The notes below the pieces were generated by a model that ran no database searches, was not told the DNA's origin, and was given only the letters and a program-made list of their open reading frames with translations. Both the position numbers and the translations under genes were made by a program. Of a stretch of DNA of 57,744 nucleotides, positions 1 through 9,185 are shown piece after piece (positions within the stretch are counted from its first letter, which is position 1; each line of letters begins with the position of its first letter). The stretch comes from Alphaproteobacteria bacterium (GTDB lineage Bacteria > Pseudomonadota > Alphaproteobacteria > Sphingomonadales > Sphingomonadaceae). Where the stretch lies: NCBI GenBank assembly GCA_018823905.1, contig JAHJHL010000200.1, positions 1 to 57,744 on the forward strand. The letters run 5' to 3'.

Positions 1-582
1 GATCGCGCTTTGCCCGGTGTTATATTCGGCCCAGGCGCGCTGCCACGCGCTGCGCTGTTCAAACACCTGCGGAATGCCGTCGATCGAATAGACGGGGATG
101 ACGAGCAGCGGCGGCGAGCGCAACGTCCGGCCGCTGACGCCCAATATCTGCCCGGCGCGAACGCGGTCGAATTGGACCCCGAGCTTTGCGACATAGCGGC
201 GCGGGCCGATCTGTTCTTCCTCGACGACGATCGCGGTGACGATGCCGTCGAGCACCGAATCGCCCAGCGCCGGACCGTCGCTGCCGTTCAATTTGCGGTA
301 CAGCTGCGCCCAACCCTTGCGCTGCGCCTCGCGCCAGCCCTTGGTCCGCGCGTCGTCGGCATTGTCGCCGGTGACGTCGACCACGATGCCGCTGGCCAGG
401 AAATCGCCGCTGCTGTTGATCGGGGTGATGCCACGATTGCCGCGGCTGATCTGTCCTTCGACCACGCCGACGAGCAGGACCGCGAAGAGCAGACCGAACA
501 GCGCGGCCCAGCGTCCGTCGCGCGGACGCAAGGCAGCGATGGAGAAACGAGGCGCGAGCCGGGGGAAAGCAGACGAAATCAT
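1..582 (-). CDS. Partial membrane-anchored protein, DUF2066-like / 'heavy-metal-associated domain' type (3' end outside window)
   Basis: An open frame runs leftwards from an ATG at 582 to the window edge with no stop, giving 194 residues of a longer protein. A hydrophobic helix lies near residues 27-43, followed by a segment with the pattern [15 protein letters not shown], typical of the domain often labelled heavy-metal-associated next to purM in sphingomonads and resembling DUF2066. A periplasmic domain behind one N-terminal anchor is likely. It diverges from purM, leaving about 85 bp for both promoters. Function unknown. The frame is certain; the family name is from memory of gene neighbourhoods. 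Confidence 0.65.
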   Translation of the reverse strand, partial: MISSAFPRLAPRFSIAALRPRDGRWAALFGLLFAVLLVGVVEGQISRGNRGITPINSSGDFLASGIVVDVTGDNADDARTKGWREAQRKGWAQLYRKLNGSDGPALGDSVLDGIVTAIVVEEEQIGPRRYVAKLGVQFDRVRAGQILGVSGRTLRSPPLLVIPVYSIDGIPQVFEQRSAWQRAWAEYNTGQSAI

Positions 583-667
583 ATCTTCTCTATGCTCTGC
601 CCAAAAGGACGGGCCCCGACAAGGAAATCATGGCATTTGTCGGCTGGAACCGTTAGTCGCGCGTGCC

Positions 668-1774
668 ATGGATTCCAAGCACCACCAACCCGCCGCTTAC
701 ACTTATGCCCAGTCCGGCGTGTCAATCGACGCCGGCAATGCGCTGGTCCGTGCCATCGCTCCGCTCGCCCGAGCGACAAGACGCCCCGGCGCAGATGCCG
801 ATCTGGGCGGATTCGGCGGCTTTTTCGACCTGAAGGCGGCGGGGTTCAGTGATCCTTTGCTCGTCGCGGCGAATGATGGGGTTGGTACGAAACTGAAACT
901 CGCGATCGAATCGGGCCGCCATGACGGCGTTGGCATCGACCTGGTCGCGATGTGCGTCAACGACCTGATCGTACAGGGCGCAGAGCCGCTGTTCTTCCTC
1001 GATTATTACGCCACCGCCAAACTCGACAACGACGTTGCCACGCAAGTGGTCGCGAGCATCGCCGAGGGGTGCAAACAGGCCGGATGCGCGCTGATCGGCG
1101 GCGAAACCGCCGAAATGCCGGGGATGTATTCCGAGGGCGACTATGACCTTGCGGGTTTCTGCGTCGGCGCGGTCGAGCGCGATCAGGTGCTGACCGCTGA
1201 CAAGGTTGCCGCAGGCGATGTCATCCTCGGCCTCGCGTCCTCGGGCGTCCATTCGAACGGCTTTTCGCTCGTGCGGCGGCTGGCCGCCGACAAGGGGTGG
1301 AAGCTCGATCGTCCCGCGCTGTTCGACCAGACGATCCTGCTGATCGACGCGCTGATGGCGCCGACGCGAATCTATGTGAAAAGCCTGCTGCCGCTGGTGA
1401 AGACCGGCAAGATTCATGCGCTGGCGCATATCACCGGCGGCGGCTTGCTTGAAAATATCCCGCGCATCCTGCCCAAGACCTTGCACGCGCATGTCGATGC
1501 CGACGCTTGGGAGCAGCCGCGGTTGATGGCGTTCTTGCAGGCGCAGGGGAATATCGAGCCTGAGGAAATGGCGCGCACGTTCAATTGCGGGATCGGGATG
1601 GCGGTTGTGGTGGCTGAGGGCGATGTTGTCGATGTGACGGCGGCGCTCGAAGCGGCGGGTGAGACGGTGTTTCGGATCGGACATATCGCCGAGGGTGCCA
1701 AGGGCTGCACCGTGACGGGCAGCACCGAAACGTGGAGCGCGATGGGCGCATGGAGCGCCACGCACCACGGGTGA
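668..1774 (+). CDS. purM: Phosphoribosylformylglycinamidine cyclo-ligase
   Basis: AIR synthetase, fifth step of de novo purine synthesis: ATP-dependent ring closure of FGAM to AIR in the cytoplasm. 368 residues, normal for the family. Visible family landmarks are [54 protein letters not shown] and AHITGGGL. The frame is open far upstream, but the ATG at 668 gives a family-like N-terminus ([18 protein letters not shown]). The Shine-Dalgarno is weak. purN follows after a REP-like hairpin, and the two are presumably co-transcribed. Confidence 0.97.
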   Translation: MDSKHHQPAAYTYAQSGVSIDAGNALVRAIAPLARATRRPGADADLGGFGGFFDLKAAGFSDPLLVAANDGVGTKLKLAIESGRHDGVGIDLVAMCVNDLIVQGAEPLFFLDYYATAKLDNDVATQVVASIAEGCKQAGCALIGGETAEMPGMYSEGDYDLAGFCVGAVERDQVLTADKVAAGDVILGLASSGVHSNGFSLVRRLAADKGWKLDRPALFDQTILLIDALMAPTRIYVKSLLPLVKTGKIHALAHITGGGLLENIPRILPKTLHAHVDADAWEQPRLMAFLQAQGNIEPEEMARTFNCGIGMAVVVAEGDVVDVTAALEAAGETVFRIGHIAEGAKGCTVTGSTETWSAMGAWSATHHG

Positions 1775-1783
1775 TTTCTAGAA

Positions 1784-1870
1784 CCGTTCGCCCTGAGCTT
1801 GTCGAAGGGCCGTCCTTCCTTTTGAGGTTGAAAGAGAAGAACAGTGCTTCGACAAGCTCAGCACGAACGG
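1784..1870. repeat. REP-like inverted repeat, family A (purM-purN intergenic)
   Basis: Two arms of about 25 nt (1784-1809 and 1846-1870) share the core CCTGAGCTTGTCGAAG in inverted orientation and differ at only a few positions, separated by about 36 nt. This core is a widespread sphingomonad intergenic palindrome. In the transcript it would form a strong stem between purM and purN. Confidence 0.85.
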
Positions 1871-1887
1871 ATTGAAGGGGTCGCGCC

Positions 1888-2838
1888 GTGACCAAAGCCA
1901 AAGTCGCGGTCCTGATCTCGGGCGCGGGTACCAACATGGCGGCGCTTCTCTACGCCGCGAAAGCCGCCGACTGCCCTTATGAACTGGTCCTCGTCGCCAG
2001 CAACAACCCCGACGCACCGGGCTTGGCCATCGCCGCGGCCGAGGGCATCGCAACCTGGAGCCTCTCGCACAAAGGCATGAACCGCGACGCGTTCGACGCA
2101 CTCGTCGATGCAGAGTTGCGCGACGCGAAGGCCGAATTTGTCGCACTGGCAGGATATATGCGGATCCTGAGCGACGATTTCGTCGCGCGCTGGACGGGCA
2201 AGATGCTCAATATTCACCCCAGCCTGCTGCCGCTCTACAAGGGGCTCGACACCCACCAAAAGGTGATCGATGCGGGCGACAAGTTCGGCGGGTGCAGCGT
2301 CCATATTGTCACCCCCGGCGTCGATGACGGCCCGGTGCTGGCGCAGACGCCGGTCGCGATCCTGCCCGGCGACACGGTCGAGACGCTGGCCGCGCGGGTG
2401 CGGATTGCCGAGCATCAGCTGTATCCGCCGGCCTTAGCCGCTTTCGTGATCCGCGAGCGGTCGCCCGATTACCTGATCGGCCGCGTCCGCGAGCTCGCGA
2501 TGGCGTTGCCCGAGGCCGACGAGGTCACGTCGCACGGCATGCCGTGCTTCGGGATCGTGAAGGGCAAGAAATTCGCCTATTTCACCGAGGATCACCATGG
2601 CGACGGCAAGGTCGCGCTGCTGGTCAAGATCAGCGGCGCCGACGAGCAGGCGGCGCTGATCGAGATGGACGAGGACCGCTTTTACCGCCCCGCCTATTTC
2701 GGCGACGGGTGGATCGGTATCCGGCTCGACCTCGGCGATACCGACTGGGGTGCGATCGGCGAATGGCTGCGCAAAAGCTGGCTGGCGGTGGCGCCGAAGA
2801 AGTTGGCGGGGCTGATGGGGATCGCCGAAGAATTTTAG
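1888..2838 (+). CDS. purN: Phosphoribosylglycinamide formyltransferase fused to MmcQ/YjbR domain
   Basis: Residues 1-190 are GART: glycine-rich VLISGAGTNMAAL, the NIHPSLLP loop with N108 and H110, and VDDGPV with the likely catalytic D146. It transfers a formyl group from 10-formyl-THF to GAR in purine synthesis. Residues 195-316 are an extra domain with SHGMPCFGIVKGKKFAYF and a WL(x)KSWLAVAPKKL tail, matching MmcQ/YjbR (a CyaY-like fold of unclear role). The total of 316 residues exceeds the usual PurN length of about 200. Start is GTG at 1888. The reading frame is continuous across the junction, so this is a fusion and not two genes. Confidence 0.93.
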   Translation: MTKAKVAVLISGAGTNMAALLYAAKAADCPYELVLVASNNPDAPGLAIAAAEGIATWSLSHKGMNRDAFDALVDAELRDAKAEFVALAGYMRILSDDFVARWTGKMLNIHPSLLPLYKGLDTHQKVIDAGDKFGGCSVHIVTPGVDDGPVLAQTPVAILPGDTVETLAARVRIAEHQLYPPALAAFVIRERSPDYLIGRVRELAMALPEADEVTSHGMPCFGIVKGKKFAYFTEDHHGDGKVALLVKISGADEQAALIEMDEDRFYRPAYFGDGWIGIRLDLGDTDWGAIGEWLRKSWLAVAPKKLAGLMGIAEEF

Positions 2839-2843
2839 GGGGA

Positions 2844-3404
2844 ATGATGGACGAGTGGTTGGCTTGGGCCGGAACCGCGGCTTCGATTTTCATCACCGCT
2901 GCCGGTTTCTATATGGGCTGGCGGCGGTACCAGGGCGAATCGTTGCGGAGCCGCGATGTCGCCGCGTGGGCCGACCGGGCCATCACCATGCTGCTGACGG
3001 TCGAGCTTTGCGCCAAGCCCGACACCCCGATTGCCGCGGACGAACGGTCGAAGCGGCTGACGGATGCCTATTTCGCCTTGAGCGCGCTGACCGAGCAAGG
3101 GCGTCTGTTTTTCCCCAATGTCCAGGGACGGGATGGCGAGCGGGCGCGCGACACCTATGCCGGGTTGCGGCCAAAGCTGCTCGACCCGCTGGTCGTCGGG
3201 CATAAGGCCGCGGGCCGAATGCTTGCGCGGCCCGGTGAAGACAGCCGCGCATTGCTCGTCCTGCTGCTAGAGCAGCGCAAGACCTTCATGACGTTGGTCC
3301 AGAAGGAAATCGGCCGCCGCCGCGCCGCGGCAAAGGATTCGCGCAAGGGGGGCGAGACGTCGGACCTCGACGGGCTGATCGAGCGCGCCGGCCAGCGGCC
3401 ATGA
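2844..3404 (+). CDS. Hypothetical single-pass membrane protein
   Basis: 186 residues. The N-terminus (about 5-22) is one hydrophobic helix (WLAWAGTAASIFITAAGFYMGW), followed by a basic, soluble, probably helical region. No family recognised. It starts 5 nt after the purN stop, preceded by GGGGGA, so it is probably translated from the same transcript. There are two in-frame ATGs (2844 and 2847). A cytoplasmic domain tethered to the inner membrane is the simplest reading. Confidence 0.75.
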   Translation: MMDEWLAWAGTAASIFITAAGFYMGWRRYQGESLRSRDVAAWADRAITMLLTVELCAKPDTPIAADERSKRLTDAYFALSALTEQGRLFFPNVQGRDGERARDTYAGLRPKLLDPLVVGHKAAGRMLARPGEDSRALLVLLLEQRKTFMTLVQKEIGRRRAAAKDSRKGGETSDLDGLIERAGQRP

Positions 3405-3432
3405 AAAAGGCCGCCGGATCGCTCCGGCGGCC
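3404..3432 (-). terminator. Rho-independent terminator of ndk
   Basis: Perfect 10-bp stem GGCCGCCGGA / TCCGGCGGCC with loop TCGC at 3409-3432. On the minus strand it is followed by five T (3408-3404), placing an intrinsic terminator 26 nt after the ndk stop. It overlaps the stop codon of the convergent gene and may serve both. Confidence 0.88.
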
Positions 3433-3457
3433 TCTTGGGTTCGACTGACTTGTCGGC

Positions 3458-3880
3458 TTAGCCGACGATTTCTTCGGGCTTGAAGAAGTACGCGATTTCG
3501 ATCGCCGCATTCTCGTCGCTGTCCGAACCATGCACCGTGTTCGCTTCGATGCTTTCGGCGAGTTCCTTACGGATCGTGCCGGGGGCGGCGTCTTTGGGGT
3601 TGGTGGCGCCCATGATGTCGCGGTTGGCCTGCATGGCGTTTTCGCCTTCCAGCACCTGGACGACGACCGGGCCGCTGATCATGAAATCAACGAGTTCGCC
3701 AAAGAAGGGGCGTTCCTTGTGAACCGCGTAAAAGCCTTCGGCCTGTTCGCGGCTCATATGGATGCGCTTCGACGCGACGACGCGCAGGCCGGCGTCTTCC
3801 AGCATCTTGGTGACGGCGCCTGTGATGTTGCGGCGCGTGGCGTCGGGCTTGATGATCGAAAAAGTGCGAGTGACCGCCAT
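3458..3880 (-). CDS. ndk: Nucleoside diphosphate kinase
   Basis: Transfers the gamma phosphate of ATP to NDPs through a phospho-histidine, balancing cytoplasmic NTP pools. 140 residues, the standard length. Motifs: [12 protein letters not shown] at the N-terminus and NTVHGSDS with active-site H117. The ATG at 3880 is chosen although the frame is open further upstream, because it gives the canonical N-terminus and has GGAG nearby. It ends in the hairpin terminator at 3404-3432. Confidence 0.97.
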   Translation of the reverse strand: MAVTRTFSIIKPDATRRNITGAVTKMLEDAGLRVVASKRIHMSREQAEGFYAVHKERPFFGELVDFMISGPVVVQVLEGENAMQANRDIMGATNPKDAAPGTIRKELAESIEANTVHGSDSDENAAIEIAYFFKPEEIVG

Positions 3881-3979
3881 GGGGGAAGCTCCTGCTTTGT
3901 TATGGTTTGCGATGCGCGCGCCTCTAGCCGCGCTTTTGCTGCACTGCAAGGCGGGAGCGTGGGCTAGCGTAGTGGCCGG

Positions 3980-4507
3980 TCAGCCGCCGCTGCCGTAGGT
4001 GATCGTACCGATCACCTGCGCGCCCTGCTGCGTCGCAGTGATCTGGACCCCGGTTTTGGTGTCGCCGGACTTTTCGGCGCCGATGATCGCGCTGTCGCCG
4101 GTGGTGATCTCGCTCGTCACCTTCATGCCCGCCGCCTCGGCCTGTTTGCGGAAATGGGCGATCACGTCGGCGGCCTTCGCGTTGACCTCGAAACTGGCCA
4201 TGCCGCCGGTGCCGTCGGTACCGCTGGCGGCGAAACCGCCGGTCAGCTTCGACCCGGGATAGGCGGTGAAGCCCGCAGGCAGTTTGTCGTCGGCGGCGCC
4301 GCCACCGAACTGCATCTCGCCGTCCTTTGTCTTGATGCTGACTTCGCTCGTCTCGCCATCGTCGCTGGTGGTCAGCTTATAGTCGGCGGTCTCGCCGGTT
4401 TCGGGATCGGTATAGGTACCGCTGGCCACCTCGGTCTCCGACTTGGACCCGCAGGCCGAAAGCAGCAGCGCGCTGGCGGCCAAGGCGATGAAGGAAATTC
4501 TGGTCAT
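3980..4507 (-). CDS. Small lipoprotein, unknown function
   Basis: 175 residues with a type II signal peptide: hydrophobic ISFIALAASALLL followed by lipobox LSAC with the acylated Cys at 19. The mature part is acidic, Gly/Thr-rich and mentions no recognised domain. The likely location is a lipid-anchored periplasmic or outer-membrane protein. It lies between ndk and holC, on the same strand as both. Families of this kind are common in sphingomonads, but I cannot name this one. Confidence 0.8.
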   Translation of the reverse strand: MTRISFIALAASALLLSACGSKSETEVASGTYTDPETGETADYKLTTSDDGETSEVSIKTKDGEMQFGGGAADDKLPAGFTAYPGSKLTGGFAASGTDGTGGMASFEVNAKAADVIAHFRKQAEAAGMKVTSEITTGDSAIIGAEKSGDTKTGVQITATQQGAQVIGTITYGSGG

Positions 4508-4579
4508 GATCGGCTCCTGTTGCTGGTCATCCTCGTCCTTGCCACCGCGTAAAGTCCGCCGCGGTGACGCCAGTCACAC

Positions 4580-5029
4580 TCACGGCCCCTCCGACCAGCG
4601 ACCGCGATCGTCCTGTTTCCAGAAATGGGTTTCGACGTCGTCGGCGGCGCTCAGCTTGCGCCAGGTCGCGCGCGCGTCGTCGATGCGGCTGTTGTCGAAC
4701 AGCAGGAAGGTGCGGTCGAACCCCAACGCTTCGTCGCGCCATTCGCCATCGGCGAGTGCAACCAGGCGCGCGCGGTTGGGCGGCGCGGGGTCGAGCGTTC
4801 CGGCAATCAGGATCGGTTCGATTTCCTCATCGGGCGATCCCGCGGCGCCGTGCGGCAGAAAGCTGGCAGGGGTCAGCGTCCACAGCGCCTCGTCGATCGC
4901 CTGCCGCTGCATCGCCGGGGCGGCGACGATCAGCAGGCGGTCGCCCGCACCCAATATCCGCGTCGCGATCGCGGGGAGCACCCGTTCGACGGGGTCGCGG
5001 GTCAGCCGGTAAAAGTCGACGCGCGCCAT
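4580..5029 (-). CDS. holC: DNA polymerase III subunit chi
   Basis: 149 residues starting MARVDFYRLTRDPVE, the typical HolC opening. Inside are AGDRLLIVAAP, a DEALWTLTPASFLPHG block and FDRTFLLFDN, all diagnostic of chi. Chi links the clamp loader to single-stranded-DNA-binding protein at the replication fork. pepA lies immediately upstream on the same strand, the usual pepA-holC pairing in proteobacteria. A REP-like element sits between them. Confidence 0.93.
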   Translation of the reverse strand: MARVDFYRLTRDPVERVLPAIATRILGAGDRLLIVAAPAMQRQAIDEALWTLTPASFLPHGAAGSPDEEIEPILIAGTLDPAPPNRARLVALADGEWRDEALGFDRTFLLFDNSRIDDARATWRKLSAADDVETHFWKQDDRGRWSEGP

Positions 5030-5037
5030 GCTGGCTA

Positions 5038-5133
5038 CGTCATTGCGAGCGAAGCGAAGCAATCTCCAGCCCGCGGCCTTGATTCAGGCCGATAGCTGGG
5101 GATTGCCGCGTCGCTTCGCTCCTCGCAATGACG
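5038..5133. repeat. REP-like inverted repeat, family B, copy 1 (pepA-holC intergenic)
   Basis: Outer arms CGTCATTGCGAG (5038) and CTCGCAATGACG (5122-5133) are inverse complements. Inner arms with CGAAGCGAAGCAATCTCCAG and CTGGGGATTGCCGCG extend the pairing. The same element recurs at 15566-15661. Confidence 0.9.
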
Positions 5134-5146
5134 ACCATTTCAGGCA

Positions 5147-6616
5147 TCAACCCTCGTGGTTTTCGGCGATGTAGCGGTCGAGCAGACGCACGCCATAGCC
5201 CGTCGCGCCTTTGGCATAGACAGGGCCGTCCTTGTCGGCCCATGCCACACCCGCGATATCGAGATGCGCCCAGGCGACGCCGTCGTCGACATAGCGTTTC
5301 AGAAACTGCGCCGCGGTGATCGAGCCGCCTTCGCGCGGGCCGATATTCTTCATGTCGGCGATCGGGCTGTCGATCAGCTTGTCGTAGGCCGCCGACAGCG
5401 GGAAACGCCACAGCTTGTTGTTGCTGGTCTCGCCCGCCGCGATCAGCTGGGTCGCGAGGTTTTCGTCATTGGCGAAAATGCCCGCATATTCATGGCCGAG
5501 CGAGATCACCATCGCGCCGGTCAGGGTCGCCAGATCGACGATGACCTTGGGCGAATACATCTTTTGCGCCCAGGTGATCGCGTCGCACAGCACCAGCCGT
5601 CCCTCGGCATCGGTGTTGAGCACCTCAACCGTCTGGCCCGACATGGTGGTAACGATGTCGCCGGGGCGCATCGCATTGCCGTCGGGCATGTTTTCGACGA
5701 GGCCGACGACGCCGACGACATTCGCCTTGGCTTTGCGCCCGGCGATCGCCTTCATCGCGCCCGCGACGGCGCCTGCGCCGCCCATGTCCCATTTCATCAT
5801 GTCCATGCCCGGACCGGGTTTCAGGCTGATCCCGCCGGTATCAAAGGTGACACCCTTGCCGATGAACACCACCGGCTTGTCGCCATCCTTGCCGCCGTTC
5901 CAGCGCATCGCGAGCAGCCGCGGCGGACGGGTCGAACCCTGCGCGACGCCGAGCAGGGCGCCCATACCGAGCGCCTGCATCTGACGCTCGTCGAGCACCT
6001 CGATTTCGACCCCAAGATCGGCGAGATGCTGGCAGCGTTCGACGAAGCTTTCGGGATAAAGAATGTTCGGCGGCTCGGCAACGAGGGTCTGGGTCAGCGC
6101 CACGCCATCGGCAATCGCTTCGTTCGCGGCCCAGCGCGCGGACAGGTCGCGGTGCGGTGACGCGATGGTCAGCGTCTTGAGCGTCGGTTTGGCATTCTCA
6201 GCAAGCTTGGTGCGGTAGGTGTCGATGCGCCAGTTGCGCAGTTTTGCGCCCATCGCGAACGCCAGCACATCCTCTTCATCGACCGCGCCCGCGCTCGCGA
6301 AATCGACATGAACCGCAGACGCGCCGCTGGTTTGCAGCCGTCCGGTCAGCGCGCCGCCTGCGCGCTCGAGGTCATGCACCGTGCCTTCGCCGATCCCGAC
6401 GAGCAGCAGGCGCAGGACGCGCCCGCCATCGACGGCAGCGGTTTCGGCAATGCCGCCCGCGGCACCCTCAAACCGCGCCTGCGCCGCGGCGCCGTTCAGC
6501 AGCGCGCCATGCGGCTCGCCCAGCGCCTGGACAAAGGCGTTCAGTTCGCCCTTGCGGACCGGAAAGGCGACGACGTCGGCAGACGCATCGATTTGCGCGA
6601 CAAAGTGAATGTCCAT
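5147..6616 (-). CDS. pepA: Leucyl aminopeptidase (M17)
   Basis: 489 residues. The C-terminal peptidase domain (about 175-489) has the metal-binding and catalytic blocks GKGVTFDTGGISLKPG and the M17 signature NTDAEGRLVL. Also visible are DIAGVAW and ATGYGVRLL near the end. It releases N-terminal residues from peptides using two metals, as a cytoplasmic hexamer, and in some bacteria also binds DNA. It diverges from lptD across a 132-bp intergenic region. Confidence 0.95.
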   Translation of the reverse strand: MDIHFVAQIDASADVVAFPVRKGELNAFVQALGEPHGALLNGAAAQARFEGAAGGIAETAAVDGGRVLRLLLVGIGEGTVHDLERAGGALTGRLQTSGASAVHVDFASAGAVDEEDVLAFAMGAKLRNWRIDTYRTKLAENAKPTLKTLTIASPHRDLSARWAANEAIADGVALTQTLVAEPPNILYPESFVERCQHLADLGVEIEVLDERQMQALGMGALLGVAQGSTRPPRLLAMRWNGGKDGDKPVVFIGKGVTFDTGGISLKPGPGMDMMKWDMGGAGAVAGAMKAIAGRKAKANVVGVVGLVENMPDGNAMRPGDIVTTMSGQTVEVLNTDAEGRLVLCDAITWAQKMYSPKVIVDLATLTGAMVISLGHEYAGIFANDENLATQLIAAGETSNNKLWRFPLSAAYDKLIDSPIADMKNIGPREGGSITAAQFLKRYVDDGVAWAHLDIAGVAWADKDGPVYAKGATGYGVRLLDRYIAENHEG

Positions 6617-6748
6617 TCGGTAACTCTCTCATGCGATGATTGATTGCAGCGTGCGGGACCGATAGGGGTTTCGCTTGCGAGTTGCAAAAACAAAGCAGCC
6701 GGTCCAACCCGGGCGGACGCAGTCGATTAAGTGGGACAAAGTGATTAA

Positions 6749-9052
6749 ATGAGCTGGGCTTTGTTCCGACAGGCGCGCCAATCGCAGCCCTTGTGGCTGG
6801 CGACGGCCAGCGGTTTTGCGCTCATCGCGAGCCCCGCGGTTGCGCAGCAGGCCGGCGAGTCGCTTCCCGCTCAGGAACTGGCTGGCGAGCCCGATCTCCA
6901 GACCCCCGACATTGCGCCGGTCACCACCGACGCCCCCGCGGTCGCCGCCGAGGACCAGGTCGGCTTTGCCGCCGATAACCTCAATTACGACAGCGACAGC
7001 GAAGTCGTCATTGCCGAGGGCAATGTCGCGATGAATCGCGAAGCTATTTCGATGCGCGCCGACAAGGTGACGTGGAACCGCAAGACGGGCCAAGTCTTTG
7101 CCGAGGGCAATGTCGCGATCAAGAGCCCCGAGGGCGATACCGCCTATGGCGATCGGATCGAGCTGACCGACAGTCTGCGCGACGGCGTCGTCGAAAACCT
7201 GCTCGTCGTGCTCGACAATGGTTCGAGAATGGCCGCGATCAAGGGAACGCGGTTCGAGAATGGCAATATCGAGCTGGAAAATGCCGCCTACACCGCCTGC
7301 CCGGTCGAGGACGGCGAGGGCTGTCCCAAAAATCCGAGCTGGCAGATTCGTGCCGTTCGCGTCACCTATGACCGGGCACAGAACAAGATCCGCTATAAAG
7401 GCGCGCGGGTCGAGATTTTCGGGCTGCCGCTGATCCCGCTGCCCGGGCTCAGCCATCCGGCGAACAGCGAAGCGGGCAGCGGCATTTTGGTGCCCGAGAT
7501 CCGGCTCGATCGCAGCAATGGCTTTGAAATCGCGGTGCCCTATTATCTGCGCCTCGCGCCCGACCGCGACATCACGATCACCCCGCACCTCTACACCGGC
7601 GCCGCGCCGATGCTCGAGGGCGAGTTCCGCGCGCTTACCGACATCGGTTCGTTCCGCATCAATGGCTATGCGACCTATGGCTCGCTGGTGCCATTGACCG
7701 GCGAAGATCCCGACAGCCGCAAACGCTTTCGTGGCTACCTGGAAAGCGCGGGCAAGTTCCAGTTCGATCCGCGCTGGAGCCTGACCTATTCGGGCCGCAT
7801 CGCGACCGATCGGACGTTCATGCGCCGCTATGACATCAGTCGCGACGACCGGCTGCGCTCGACGTTCGAGCTCGAACGGATTGGCGGCAATAGCTATCTG
7901 TCGATCGCGGGCTGGGCGACGCAAACGCTGCGCCGCAACGACGAACAGGGCCAGCAGCCGATCGCACTGCCGATTATCGATTATCGCCAGCGCTTCGCCG
8001 ACCCGGTTCTCGGCGGTCAGGTCGAGCTACAGCTCAATACGCTCGCGATCGGCCGCACCGCGGGACAGGACACCCAGCGCGCCTTTGCCGGCGCACGTTG
8101 GGATTTGCGCGGGCTAACGGCGCTGGGGCAAGAGGTGACCCTGACCGCGCTCGTGCGCGGCGACGTTTATCATAGCGACGAAAATCTGCTGACCCCGATT
8201 CCCGGTTACCGTGGCAAGTCGGGCTGGCAAGCGCGCGGTATCGCCGCGGTCGCTGCCGACATGCGCTGGCCGTTCGTCGGTGAATTTGCCGGCGGCACCC
8301 AGACGCTGACCCCGCGCGTCCAGATCGTCGCAACCCCGCCGCTCAAAAATCTCGACATCCCGAACGAAGATTCGCGCGCCTTCGATCTGGAAGACAGCAA
8401 CCTCTTCGCGATCAACCGCTTCAATGGGTACGACCGCTTCGAGGATGGCGCACGCATCACCTACGGCGTCGAGTGGAACTACAGTCGGCCGGGGTTCAAT
8501 ATCAGCAGCAGTGTCGGCCAAAGCTATCGCTTGTCCGACAAACCCGCGCTGTTCCCCGACGGCACCGGGCTGACCGACCGCACGTCGGACATCGTCGGAC
8601 GGACAACGATCGCGTACCGCGACTTCCTGCGCCTCACTCACCGCTTCCGGCTCGACAAGGACAATCTGGCAATCCGCCGCAACGAGTTTGACGCAACGAT
8701 CGGCAGCCGCTCGACCTATGCCGTGCTGGGCTATTCGCGGCTCAACCGCGACATCCTGCTGCTGGGCGAAGATCTGCAGGACCGCGAGGAAGCGCGGGTC
8801 GGTGGCCGGGTGAAGGTGGCGCAATATTGGTCGATCTTTGGATCGGCGATCGTCGACCTGACCGAGCAGCGCGACGATCCGCTGAGCACCGCCGACGGTT
8901 TTGAGCCGATTCGTCACCGTCTAGGCGTCGCCTATGATGACGACTGCCTGTCGATCGCGCTGACCTGGCGCCGCGATTATGCCGATACTGGCGACGCCCG
9001 GCGCGGCAACAGCTTCTCGTTCCGCATCGCATTCCGCAACCTGGGGTTCTGA
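6749..9052 (+). CDS. lptD: LPS-assembly protein LptD
   Basis: 767 residues, an outer-membrane beta-barrel that inserts LPS into the outer leaflet with LptE. It has an N-terminal signal peptide to about residue 33, an OstA/LptA-like domain (about 70-170, FAADNLNYDSDSEVVIAEGNV), then the barrel ending RIAFRNLGF with a terminal Phe. Cysteines C184 and C192 and a late C733 fit the disulfide pattern of LptD. It is the first gene of the conserved lptD-surA-pdxA-ksgA block. The chaperone encoded next, SurA, assists folding of this protein. Confidence 0.94.
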   Translation: MSWALFRQARQSQPLWLATASGFALIASPAVAQQAGESLPAQELAGEPDLQTPDIAPVTTDAPAVAAEDQVGFAADNLNYDSDSEVVIAEGNVAMNREAISMRADKVTWNRKTGQVFAEGNVAIKSPEGDTAYGDRIELTDSLRDGVVENLLVVLDNGSRMAAIKGTRFENGNIELENAAYTACPVEDGEGCPKNPSWQIRAVRVTYDRAQNKIRYKGARVEIFGLPLIPLPGLSHPANSEAGSGILVPEIRLDRSNGFEIAVPYYLRLAPDRDITITPHLYTGAAPMLEGEFRALTDIGSFRINGYATYGSLVPLTGEDPDSRKRFRGYLESAGKFQFDPRWSLTYSGRIATDRTFMRRYDISRDDRLRSTFELERIGGNSYLSIAGWATQTLRRNDEQGQQPIALPIIDYRQRFADPVLGGQVELQLNTLAIGRTAGQDTQRAFAGARWDLRGLTALGQEVTLTALVRGDVYHSDENLLTPIPGYRGKSGWQARGIAAVAADMRWPFVGEFAGGTQTLTPRVQIVATPPLKNLDIPNEDSRAFDLEDSNLFAINRFNGYDRFEDGARITYGVEWNYSRPGFNISSSVGQSYRLSDKPALFPDGTGLTDRTSDIVGRTTIAYRDFLRLTHRFRLDKDNLAIRRNEFDATIGSRSTYAVLGYSRLNRDILLLGEDLQDREEARVGGRVKVAQYWSIFGSAIVDLTEQRDDPLSTADGFEPIRHRLGVAYDDDCLSIALTWRRDYADTGDARRGNSFSFRIAFRNLGF

Positions 9053-9185
9053 ACGCGTCGCTCAGCCTAGGTTAAGTGTTTGCGCGGTATCCGCGGCCCT
9101 CAAACGGTCAATATCGCGGATTGCGCTGGACCATCGGGCGTATCCGCTGATACGGAGCGTCCGAACCTTCTCGAATAGGGTAACG

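Noticed and set aside
722..1768. Long minus-strand frame opposite purM
   Set aside because: Arg/His-rich shadow translation without family sequence; purM covers the same bases with full motif support.
6629..7924. 431-codon minus-strand frame across lptD
   Set aside because: No recognisable domain; lptD is certain on the plus strand.
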